A stretch of DNA of 13,849 bases. Source: Propionibacteriaceae bacterium. Its GTDB lineage: Bacteria > Actinomycetota > Actinomycetes > Propionibacteriales > Propionibacteriaceae. The translations under genes were made by a program, and so were the position numbers. The stretch is taken from NCBI GenBank assembly GCA_031268065.1, contig JAIRXX010000103.1:1-13849 (forward strand). The letters are read 5' to 3'. Of the stretch, positions 5,569 through 12,037 are shown piece after piece (the first letter of the stretch is position 1; each line of letters begins with the position of its first letter). The notes beneath the pieces were generated by a model. The model was not told the DNA's origin and searched no databases. It was given only the letters and a program-made list of their open reading frames with translations.

Positions 5569-6370
5569 GTGGATGTTGTGCTGGGGCGGGCTGAGCACGA
5601 TTCTGTGCGCCCGTTGCCCGACGTGCCGATCAATGCCAGTTCGTTGCCTTACTTCCTCGAACTGCTGCCGTTCCCAGTCAACCTGTTCCACCCGGATGGC
5701 ACCAGCCTGTTCGTCAACAGCGCACTCGTCGGCATGTTCAAAACAGCCGGGGGGGGGGGATTCTCTGCTCATCCCCGAGCGGATCGTTGGCCGCTACAAT
5801 GTGCTGACCGACCCGACAGTCATTGATGGCGGGCGCCTCGGCGGGTGGCTGGACGCATTCACGGGCCGGAGTGTCCAATTCCCAGCGGTTGCCCAGCCGA
5901 TCAAACAGATTTGTAGCAGGCATAGCCTGCCCGCCGTCGGCTTTGTGGGCTTCTACCAGGACATCACGGCCTTCCCCGTCCTTCGGGACGCGCACGGCGA
6001 TGTCGCGTTCGTCGCCGCCGTGATGCAGACCCGGCAGGTGGTGCGAGGCCGTGCCGAGGTGCTGCGGGCCATCGAATACCTAGAATCGCATTGGCTTGAG
6101 CCTTTCGACGCAGACGCGACGGCTGCCGCCGCCGGTTTCTCCAAACGGCACTTCGCCCGCGAATTCAAGAAACACATAGGACTGACGCCGCACGAATATC
6201 GGCTGTCCTTCCGCCTGTCCAGGCTGAAAGACAAACTGCGCGACCCCGGCCTGTCGATAACCCAAGCCTTCGCGGCCTGCGGCATGGATTATTCCGGCTG
6301 GCACGCCCGCCTGTTCAAAGAGCACACTGGGATGACACCTTCTGAGTTCCGCCACCAAGAGACCGACTGA
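5569..6370 (+). pseudogene. PAS-domain AraC-family regulator interrupted at an 11-G tract (broken or phase-variable)
   Basis: Two overlapping frames make one regulator. From about 5569 the frame gives RPLPDVPINASSLPYFLELL, then FPVNLFHPDGTSLFVNSALV, a PAS-like sensor start. At 5749-5759 eleven G residues put it out of frame. One G fewer (10 G) joins it to DSLLIPERIVGRYNVLTDP and on through FVGFYQDITAFPV (PAS end) to the C-terminal AraC DNA-binding domain: AIEYLESHWLEPFD, AAAAGFSKRHFAREFKKHIG (first HTH), then the second HTH and CGMDYSGWHARLFKEHTGMTP. The stop is TGA 6368-6370. GTG 5569 is the first start after an in-frame TGA at 5563, with no good ribosome site; the N-terminus may lie further up in another frame. 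AraC/PAS regulators sense a ligand and bind promoters. Its divergent position suggests the zinc-ribbon operon as target (inference). As written, the DNA-binding domain would not be made from the upstream start. Confidence 0.8.
5749..5759 (+). repeat. Homopolymer tract of 11 G inside the AraC-type regulator
   Basis: Eleven consecutive G residues fall in the linker between the two halves of the PAS-AraC gene. A 10-G (or 13-G) tract would restore one continuous reading frame; the 11-G form truncates the protein within the PAS region. Such tracts are classic sites of slipped-strand mispairing, and also a common place for sequencing indels. Confidence 0.9.
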
Positions 6371-6484
6371 ACCCGTGGCGTCGACTGCCTGGGATTTCCT
6401 CACCGCTAACAAGCTGTGGCGCTCAACTGATGTTCGTACGTATCCAACCGGGTGCTCGCAACGGAATGCCTCAGCCTGTGGGGG

Positions 6485-8887
6485 TCAGAGTGTTGCTTTT
6501 ATCTCTTGGTGGTGCAGGCGGCGGGAGGCCAGGGCTGAGCCGGACAAGGCTCCGGCGGCCAAGCCGACGAAGTAGAGGCCCAGCACCCACCAGGGGATGC
6601 CCCAGGGGTCGAAGACCTCACCCTGATAGACGATGACCAGCACTATTAGATAGCCGACCGACTGCACAAGCGCTATCAACGCGCTGATCCCGACTGCTGT
6701 CGCCGCCAGCGCCAGCAGGGTTCCCGAGCCAAAACGGGCTGGGGCACCAGCCGTCATGGCCGAGGCCAGGACCGGGCGCAGGCTGGTGGCCTCGCGGCGC
6801 AGCAGCATCCAGACCACTGGGCAGAACAGCAGCCCGAACCCGGCCAGGCTCAGCCCCACCCCGAGCGGGAGCCGGAATTCAGCGTCGGCGCGATGCGCTA
6901 GCAGGAAAACCGCAGAGCGACCAGTGGCATTCGGCCATTCCCGAGCCTGTTCGTCCTGTTTCGGGCTTAGCCCGGTGTAGAGCAAGTATTGGGCCACGCT
7001 GCCCTCCTGGCGGTATTGCTCCGGGATGGCCGAGACCAGTGAGAACCACTCGATCTGGTAACGCCGGTCTGTGGCAAAAGTGAGGTTCATCACCTGCCCG
7101 TCTATGACGGAGTCATCTGGAAGCGCTAGCCGCAACTCGGCTGTTCCATGTATCTGCGGGGAGAGTATACCCCCGGCGGTGAGGAAATCCCGCTGTGCAG
7201 GTGACAGCGGGCCGACAGCGACTTCCAAATCGTCCACGGTCTCGAAAGAGTACACCTGACCCCGTTCGGGAACGACGAGCGCCGTCGTCACCCGCATCGG
7301 CTGGGAAACGCCGATATCGCTCTCGAAAGCGGCAATGGTCTCTGGCCGCAAATCTTCCATGTCCTGCTGGCTCACTTCCAGCATCACTACCCCCGCCGGG
7401 ACATAGGCCGAGAAGTAGGGAAGCAGCGATGCCACCGTAGCCGCTGGGATGACGAAGAGAGTGGCGATGGTGCCAAGCACCGCCGCCAGGCCAGCCACCG
7501 TCGTCTGCCAATGCCGGCGCTCGTCGCAGAGGATACGTCCGGCGAGCGCCGAAGAGCCAGGATTCTTCCGGCTCAGCCTCGCGGCCACGAAATTAAGCGC
7601 TGTCGGTGCGAGCGCCGCGCCAGCAGCCACCATCAGCAGTGAGCCGACGATGATCCACCACATGCTCACGCCCGCGAGAGCCGCAGTGATGACCGACGCT
7701 ACGAGCAGCAGCCCGGCCAGCCAGCGGCCCGCCCTGGACAGCAAGCCGCCAGACTCGCTCCTGGAGCGCCGCCGTCCTTTCAGCGAGCAGCCGACAGCGG
7801 TCACCAGCACACTGGCGATCACTATCGCCAGCACAGCGAGCGAGCCGGGCAGCAGGTCCGCCGCTAAATCGCTCAACGGCATGTCTTCGTTCAGCATCTG
7901 GAGCAACGGGCTAAGCGCCCAGCCAGCGACCAACCCGGCAGCCGCGCCCAAGCTTCCGGCGGCCAGGCTGGAGAGCAGCACGCTGAAGACGAAGAGCAGC
8001 CGCACCGCCCGACGCCCGACTCCGACTTGCCAAAGCAGTTGATTCACCCGCGCCGCCCAGCGGGCCAGCAGGCCGCCAGCCACCGCGCCGACCATCAACG
8101 GAATCAGCAACAACGGCGCCCAGACCATCAGCAGCGAGTTAGCACCGACCCGGCTCGTGTCGCTCAAAATCTTGGCTCTGACATCCATGCTGTGCCACAT
8201 GGAGAGTTCTCTCGGCGGGGCGAATTCTTCCAACGCCGAGTCCAATTCGGCACCCCCGACGAGATAGAAAGACACACCAGCGTATTCCCCGAAATCTGCC
8301 CTGGCTGAGACGGGCACCTGCCAGGTCTGCCAGGTGCCTGGAGCGCAGAGAAGACTCGGGAACAGCGGATAATACTTCAGTTGGGCAGTGCCGACTATCG
8401 TCAGTTCCCATTCGCCCGCGGTCGGGGCAACGGGAAGTGTGACGCTCGGTGATGCCAAGCACTCACCGGTCCGACTCGGCCAACTACCGTCAAGCAAGAC
8501 GAATTTGCCGGTCGTCGCAGCTGAGGGCATCGGCAGTTCGGCGTAGGAGACATAGCTCACCTCGCCATTTCCAAGCCGCAGCGGCGGATGGGCTTCGAGA
8601 GCCATCAAGACTTGTTCGCTGGGAGCCATTATGGACCGCAGCCAGTCTGTCGGCCCGCCTAACTCCCCGTAAGGCTCCACTGACGGCATATCGTCATCTT
8701 GAATCTTCGCCGTCGCCGCGCCCAGGCGTTCTTCTGCCCGCTGTCCGGGGCTGAGCGACATAGAAACGACAGCGAATGAGGCCAGGGTCACCAGTACGCA
8801 GGCGACGAAGACGCTCACCGCCAGGCCCCGGAAAGGTCTGCTGACGATGATGAGCCTGGCGACCGAGAGAATCCAGCTATGCCGCAT
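6485..8887 (-). CDS. FtsX/MacB-like ABC transporter permease, 800 aa
   Basis: This is a membrane permease with two FtsX-type modules and about ten helices: near residues 21-43, 254-276, 296-324, 344-366, 388-407, 409-432, 463-491, 672-695, 722-755 and 765-787. Helix 1 is followed by a roughly 210-residue extracytoplasmic domain and helix 7 by a second one of about 180 residues. This is the duplicated layout common in actinobacterial FtsX-like permeases (type VII ABC systems), larger than the four-helix MacB. The ATG overlaps the TGA of the ATPase gene by one base (TGATG), so the pair is translationally coupled. Such systems use ATP hydrolysis for mechanotransmission or export of peptides, lipids or lipoproteins across the envelope; no substrate can be assigned. 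There is no accessory periplasmic protein or two-component system next door. Confidence 0.9.
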   Translation of the reverse strand: MRHSWILSVARLIIVSRPFRGLAVSVFVACVLVTLASFAVVSMSLSPGQRAEERLGAATAKIQDDDMPSVEPYGELGGPTDWLRSIMAPSEQVLMALEAHPPLRLGNGEVSYVSYAELPMPSAATTGKFVLLDGSWPSRTGECLASPSVTLPVAPTAGEWELTIVGTAQLKYYPLFPSLLCAPGTWQTWQVPVSARADFGEYAGVSFYLVGGAELDSALEEFAPPRELSMWHSMDVRAKILSDTSRVGANSLLMVWAPLLLIPLMVGAVAGGLLARWAARVNQLLWQVGVGRRAVRLLFVFSVLLSSLAAGSLGAAAGLVAGWALSPLLQMLNEDMPLSDLAADLLPGSLAVLAIVIASVLVTAVGCSLKGRRRSRSESGGLLSRAGRWLAGLLLVASVITAALAGVSMWWIIVGSLLMVAAGAALAPTALNFVAARLSRKNPGSSALAGRILCDERRHWQTTVAGLAAVLGTIATLFVIPAATVASLLPYFSAYVPAGVVMLEVSQQDMEDLRPETIAAFESDIGVSQPMRVTTALVVPERGQVYSFETVDDLEVAVGPLSPAQRDFLTAGGILSPQIHGTAELRLALPDDSVIDGQVMNLTFATDRRYQIEWFSLVSAIPEQYRQEGSVAQYLLYTGLSPKQDEQAREWPNATGRSAVFLLAHRADAEFRLPLGVGLSLAGFGLLFCPVVWMLLRREATSLRPVLASAMTAGAPARFGSGTLLALAATAVGISALIALVQSVGYLIVLVIVYQGEVFDPWGIPWWVLGLYFVGLAAGALSGSALASRRLHHQEIKATL

Positions 8888-9576
8888 CAGCCGTCTTCCC
8901 GCAATTCGCCGTCGCTCATCCGCAAAACCCGGTCAGCGAAAGGCAGCGCCGTCTGATCATGGGTTGCCACCAACACGGAAATATTCTTCAAGCTGGCCAG
9001 TTCCTGCAATGCCGCGAATAGCTGCTTGGCATTTTTTTGGTCTAGATTCCCAGTCGGCTCGTCACAGAGCAATAGCTGCCGGTCACCTGCCAAAGCCCTG
9101 GCTATCCCGACCCGTTGCCGCTGTCCTCCGGACATGTCCGCTGGGCGGCGTTCCGCCAACTCTTCGATCCCGACACTAGCCAAGAGTTCCAGCGCAACTT
9201 CTCGCGGACGCGGGTTCTGCTGGCAGCGCAAGATCAACTCGACATTCTCCCGGGCGCTGAATTGCGCGATCAGATTGTTCTCCTGAAAAACCATCCCGAT
9301 CCGGGTCAGCCGGTTCGCTGTCCGCTCCTTGTCGCTCATCGCGGTGACGTCTCGACCATCGACCAAGACCTGCCCAGCCTCCGCCACGTCCAAGCCTGCC
9401 AAAAGGTTCAGCAAGGTGCTCTTCCCGGAACCGCTGGCGCCCAACAGGCAGGTCAACTCCCCGGCGAACAGTTTTATGCTCACCTCACGCAGCGCCACCA
9501 CCGTCTCAGCCGACATGTGATACGAAAAGCTAACCTGCCGCAACTCGGCCACCAAACGCCGGAAATCCCCACTCAT
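8887..9576 (-). CDS. ABC transporter ATP-binding protein (MacB/LolD class), 229 aa
   Basis: This is the nucleotide-binding subunit for the permease that follows. All motifs are intact: Walker A GASGSGKST (46-54), Q-loop Gln98 in GMVFQENNLI, signature MSGGQRQRVGIARAL (148-162), Walker B LLLCDEPTGNLD (168-179) with Glu173, and H-loop His206 in VLVATHD. The length is normal. ATG 9576 is preferred because AGGTGGGG lies four bases upstream; a GTG at 9621 would start inside an inverted repeat and add 15 unrelated residues. The stop overlaps the permease start. The DEPTGNLD motif and the neighbouring FtsX protein place it in the MacB/LolD group rather than among exporters with fused membrane domains. 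Confidence 0.94.
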   Translation of the reverse strand: MSGDFRRLVAELRQVSFSYHMSAETVVALREVSIKLFAGELTCLLGASGSGKSTLLNLLAGLDVAEAGQVLVDGRDVTAMSDKERTANRLTRIGMVFQENNLIAQFSARENVELILRCQQNPRPREVALELLASVGIEELAERRPADMSGGQRQRVGIARALAGDRQLLLCDEPTGNLDQKNAKQLFAALQELASLKNISVLVATHDQTALPFADRVLRMSDGELREDG

Positions 9577-9583
9577 AGCACCC

Positions 9584-9632
9584 CACCTATATAAATATTC
9601 ATTAAAGCTGACGGGCAACACGGATGTTGCCC
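9584..9632 (-). promoter_or_regulatory. Candidate promoter and operator of the FtsX-type ABC operon
   Basis: A perfect inverted repeat has arms GGGCAACA (9613-9620) and TGTTGCCC (9625-9632) around CGGA. On the minus strand its second arm supplies TTGCCC as a possible -35, with TTTATA 17 bases later as -10 in an AT-rich stretch, about 20 bases before the ATPase ATG. A repressor on the repeat would block the -35. The repeat is seen; promoter assignment is tentative. A terminator reading is less likely because no U tract follows directly. Confidence 0.45.
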
Positions 9633-9684
9633 CTAGCTCAACCCGAGCGAGTCTATCCCAGGCGACAGACGATAGGAGGGAACA

Positions 9685-9770
9685 CGCTCTGGCACCCTGC
9701 TAAGACGATGGCTGGCAACTCTTGCGGCAGTTCGGGCAAAAGCCCTTGTCGCGCAGCCCAAACCGCATTT
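9685..9770 (-). pseudogene. Eroded 5' end of a second DUF4143-family ATPase
   Basis: The minus-strand DNA aligns with the start of the intact ATPase at 11396, beginning before the start codon. GCGGTTTGGGCTGCGC matches CGGTTTGAGTTACGC, and one frame reads PELPQELPAIVLAGCQS against AELLRELPAVALEGAKA. The former ribosome site has changed from GGAGG to GAAAT and a one-base shift breaks the frame; homology is lost before the Walker A lysine. It is preceded by the same 23-bp repeats as the intact gene. Alignment of the TTG start in both copies supports that start for the intact gene. Confidence 0.65.
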
Positions 9771-9775
9771 CTAGC

Positions 9776-9821
9776 AGTCGGATTCACTCGTAGTTAGCGC
9801 TCTGATTCACTTGCAATTAAC
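9776..9821 (-). repeat. Two-unit 23-bp repeat array (type A, relic)
   Basis: Units at 9776-9798 and 9799-9821 share the minus-strand core AGTGAATC(C/A)GA. The first is nearly identical to units in the array at 11411-11502. The array stands before the eroded ATPase start, as the larger array stands before the intact gene. A more degenerate third unit may continue to about 9842. Confidence 0.8.
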
Positions 9822-9831
9822 GCCCTGCTTC

Positions 9832-9951
9832 TCACGGCTGGCGGTCTGCGAGACCAGGCTGATAAGCGCGACAGCACTGCCATGCCGCTGCCATTGCCGC
9901 TGGGTCTAGCAGATCGCTGGTGAGTTCGGCGGAACGCTTGAGGTCTGCCAC
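9832..9951 (-). CDS. Short unknown ORF, 39 aa, directly behind a 23-bp repeat array
   Basis: GTG 9951 follows GGAGAGG at a five-base spacing, and the ribosome site begins right where a three-unit repeat array ends. The product starts VADLKRSAELTSDLLDPAAM and ends GLADRQP, helical in character, with no recognised domain. It may be the surviving N-terminus of a longer gene, because the next array relic begins 10 bases after its stop. The frame also stays open upstream through the repeats to 10095, but that extension only translates the repeat DNA. The ribosome site and spacing make translation plausible; function unknown. Confidence 0.4.
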   Translation of the reverse strand: MADLKRSAELTSDLLDPAAMAAAWQCCRAYQPGLADRQP

Positions 9952-9963
9952 GCTGACCTCTCC

Positions 9964-10032
9964 AGCCGGATGTTTGCAACAGATCCAACCGGATGTTTGC
10001 AACGAATCCAACCGGATGTTTGCAATTTCAGT
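9964..10032 (-). repeat. Three-unit 23-bp repeat array (type B)
   Basis: Units at 9964-9986, 9987-10009 and 10010-10032 share the 16-base minus-strand core TTGCAAACATCCGG(T/C)T, with about 5-7 variable bases between cores. The unit length equals that of the type A arrays, but the core is different. The last unit runs into the GGAGAGG ribosome site of the 39-aa ORF. The arrangement suggests tandem protein-binding sites (iterons/operators). Confidence 0.9.
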
Positions 10033-10092
10033 CCCGTTTCCCGTGTCGCCGCTGACGCTCTGTCGATCAACGGCTCGTCCGGGCCGTAGCGA

Positions 10093-10110
10093 CAAGGGGA
10101 AACCCCCTTG
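10093..10110 (-). terminator. Hairpin after the DUF4143 ATPase gene, possible terminator
   Basis: On the minus strand CAAGGGG-GTTT-CCCCTTG forms a perfect 7-bp stem, 15 bases after the ATPase TAA. No T tract follows (TCGCTACGG), so it is not a canonical intrinsic terminator. It may terminate inefficiently, protect the 3' end of the message, or be unrelated. Confidence 0.4.
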
Positions 10111-10124
10111 ACCGGGGTTGGCGG

Positions 10125-11396
10125 TTATGGCCCCAGCAACACAGCAGGCATGACATGGATGCCATCTGACCTGGTGAACGCCTGCTGCCCCGTTGTCAGC
10201 ACAACCCTTTCAACATGTCGGTCTGGGAGACGCCTCGCCAACCACTCCAAATGCCTAACATCATGTTCGCTGGCGAACTGAGCAAGTTTGACCTCAATGG
10301 CGACGATATCGGTGCCGCGCTCCACGATGAAATCGACCTCATGCCCCGTGTTGGCGGTGCGCAGATGGAATAACTCGGCATCGTTGGCCTGCGCGTAAGT
10401 CTTCAAACTTAGCGCGACCAAAGCCTCGAACATCCGGCCGAGCAGCGACCCCGCCTGTGGGCCTGTTGGCTGCAAACGCGACCCCGCCACCAGCGTTTCC
10501 CCAGTCAGGCGCAGCAGCCTGGCGGCGAGTGCGGGATCAGCCAGGAAATGCTTGGGAGACCGAGCCAACGGCGTCTGGAGGCCCGAAAACACCGGATTCC
10601 AGGCGCTGACATCATCCAGCAACCACAGCGAACTCAATGTGTCACGGTATGCGGCGGTCGCAGATTTAGACGGCTTGTCGCCTTGGCCTGGAGTGGCGGC
10701 GTCAACAATGGCTGTGTAGGCGGCAGTGGAGGCAGTGGCAAGAGCGTATGCCCGCAGCCACGCCAGCAATGCCTCGGGCCTGCGAACCGGATGGCCCTGA
10801 TCGTTGAATTCACGGGTCACCACCGCCTCGACATAGCCGTCTAGCTCATATTTGCGGGCACGGCTACCCAGTGACCGTATCCCCGGAAACCCGGACGCGG
10901 TGATTTCTTCGACATAATCCCTCAGCCCGACCCCAGTGGCACCGCCAATCGAGTCGCCTTGCCCTGCCAGAAGGTCGCCAAGGCCAATCACCGGTTCAGC
11001 CAGGTTCCGTTCCGCCAAAGACATCGGACGCATTCGGAGCGGCACTATGCGCCCCGCCCCGGAGTGAATGGGCGTGCCGACGGGCGCAGCCGAGCCAGTC
11101 AAGATGAAGCGGCCAGGCGCTGGGTCACGGTCAACCCACTGCCGCACTTCGTCCCAAATCCAAGGACCGCGCTGCCACTCGTCTATCAAGACCGGGGGTG
11201 GCGCATCGCGGACAACTGTCGGCCCGGCAGCGGCATTTTGGGCCACCCCGATGCTGGCGAACGGAAACACTGTTTTGGAGAGCCGCTCGGCAGTTCGCGT
11301 CTTGCCCACCGCCTTGGCACCTTCCAAGGCGACGGCTGGCAACTCCCGCAACAGTTCGGCCAAAGGCCGATCCACGATCCTAGGCGCGTAACTCAA
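10125..11396 (-). CDS. AAA_14/DUF4143-family ATPase, 423 aa
   Basis: The N-terminal P-loop ATPase has Walker A GAKAVGKT (26-33), Walker B VLIDEW (69-74) and the FILTGSA strand (97-103). The C-terminal DUF4143 region carries a nuclease-like arrangement, GRMFEALVA then EVDFIVERG and AIEVK (Asp355, Glu368, Lys370), as in PD-(D/E)xK folds. Length and order are normal for the family, which is widespread and often on mobile or accessory DNA. Its biological role is not settled; defence or DNA-related roles are suspected. The start is TTG 11396, fixed by AGGAGG five bases upstream and by conservation of this point in the eroded paralogue at 9685-9770. It is preceded directly by four 23-bp repeats, probably its control region. 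Confidence 0.9.
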   Translation of the reverse strand: MSYAPRIVDRPLAELLRELPAVALEGAKAVGKTRTAERLSKTVFPFASIGVAQNAAAGPTVVRDAPPPVLIDEWQRGPWIWDEVRQWVDRDPAPGRFILTGSAAPVGTPIHSGAGRIVPLRMRPMSLAERNLAEPVIGLGDLLAGQGDSIGGATGVGLRDYVEEITASGFPGIRSLGSRARKYELDGYVEAVVTREFNDQGHPVRRPEALLAWLRAYALATASTAAYTAIVDAATPGQGDKPSKSATAAYRDTLSSLWLLDDVSAWNPVFSGLQTPLARSPKHFLADPALAARLLRLTGETLVAGSRLQPTGPQAGSLLGRMFEALVALSLKTYAQANDAELFHLRTANTGHEVDFIVERGTDIVAIEVKLAQFASEHDVRHLEWLARRLPDRHVERVVLTTGQQAFTRSDGIHVMPAVLLGP

Positions 11397-11410
11397 ACCG
11401 TCCTCCTAAC

Positions 11411-11502
11411 AGTCGGATTCACTCGATACTAGCAGTCGGATTCACTGGAAGCTAGCAGTCGGATTCACTCGTAGTCAGCAGTCCGATTCACTTTGCAGCA
11501 AC
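11411..11502 (-). repeat. Four-unit 23-bp repeat array (type A) upstream of the DUF4143 ATPase
   Basis: Units lie at 11411-11433, 11434-11456, 11457-11479 and 11480-11502. On the minus strand each has the core AGTGAATCCGACTGCTA, one base changed in the outermost, with 4-6 variable bases after it. The innermost unit runs without a gap into TTAGGAGG, the ATPase ribosome site. This looks like an operator array for the ATPase gene. It is unlike CRISPR: there are no spacers of constant length and unique sequence, and the unit is only 23 bp. Confidence 0.92.
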
Positions 11503-11511
11503 CACTCCAAT

Positions 11512-11676
11512 TCAGGCGGCGTCTTCGTTTACACCGGCGAATTGGGACATGTATAGACGGTAGTAGGTGCCCTTGGCGGTCAGCTCTGGCTCCGGGCCGG
11601 GACCAGCCTTCCTCGGTCGATGCCCAGATGACGGGTGGATAACCGCATGACGTCGTTTGAGTCGTGGCTGGTGAAC
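11512..11676 (-). pseudogene. Remnant of an ABC ATPase / exporter 3' end, copy 1
   Basis: On the minus strand one frame reads FTSHDSNDVMRL, then IDRGRLV (H-loop region and the following strand of an ABC ATPase). One base out of phase it continues as ELTAKGTYYRLYMSQFAG and stops with TGA at 11514-11512, the usual C-terminal tail of ABC exporters. A one-base deletion near 11582 separates the halves. No Walker motifs remain. The tail is almost identical to that at 12689-12753 (61 of 65 bases). The first half could also derive from a different ABC protein. Confidence 0.6.
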
Positions 11677-11741
11677 AGTCGGCTGGGTACGGATACTGTT
11701 GGCGCAGACTGGCCAGCGCGAACTCGGTCTTTCATTCCGAT

Positions 11742-11804
11742 ATCCTGATTAGGACAGTTTCGACGCGAGCAGACCTCTGGATGCGTCGGTCGGAAAATCA
11801 GGAT
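11742..11804 (+). promoter_or_regulatory. Inverted 9-bp sites upstream of the VbhA/Fic operon
   Basis: ATCCTGATT (11742-11750) and its exact reverse complement AATCAGGAT (11796-11804) lie 45 bases apart, the second adjoining the GGGAGG ribosome site of the antitoxin gene. Paired operators around the promoter are common in toxin-antitoxin operons, which are often autoregulated. No confident -35/-10 elements were seen between them. Confidence 0.4.
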
Positions 11805-11818
11805 GGGAGGGTACACCA

Positions 11819-12037
11819 ATGGCATTTACTCCAATTGATGTCAACCATGCCGATCTCACCATCATGGGTGTCCGGTTCCCAGACCGCGAAACGCTTGATG
11901 TCGCGGCTGACGCTCTGGGATCAACGATGTTCGAGGGCTTCATCCCAACCGCTGAACTCGTGCGCCTCTACCGCGCTTACCTGGCCAAAGAGGTCTCCCT
12001 CAGCCAACTGCCCACCCTGGTCGAGGAACTCGCGTGA
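11819..12037 (+). CDS. VbhA-type antitoxin of a Fic toxin-antitoxin pair, 72 aa
   Basis: This is a small helical protein whose residues 35-40, STMFEG, match the inhibitory helix motif [S/T]xxxE[G/N] of class I Fic antitoxins. The Glu (Glu39) would bind the Fic anion-hole arginine and keep ATP from adopting the productive pose. The following helix (TAELVRLYRAYLAKEVSLSQ) matches the VbhA-like fold. ATG 11819 has GGGAGG eight bases upstream. The stop overlaps the start of the fic gene (GTGA, 4 nt), so antitoxin and toxin are coupled. The motif and gene order make the call strong. Confidence 0.9.
   Translation: MAFTPIDVNHADLTIMGVRFPDRETLDVAADALGSTMFEGFIPTAELVRLYRAYLAKEVSLSQLPTLVEELA

Noticed and set aside
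9832..10095. 87-codon extension of the 39-aa ORF
   Set aside because: The added N-terminus only translates the 23-bp repeats and upstream DNA; the ribosome site favours GTG 9951.
11411..11502. CRISPR array
   Set aside because: The period is 23 bp in total, with only 4-7 variable bases between cores; there are no spacers of CRISPR length and no cas genes.
11580..11825. 81-codon minus-strand ORF
   Set aside because: Its end overlaps an ABC-ATPase relic and its beginning runs over the antitoxin promoter; it is better read as part of a decayed exporter gene.
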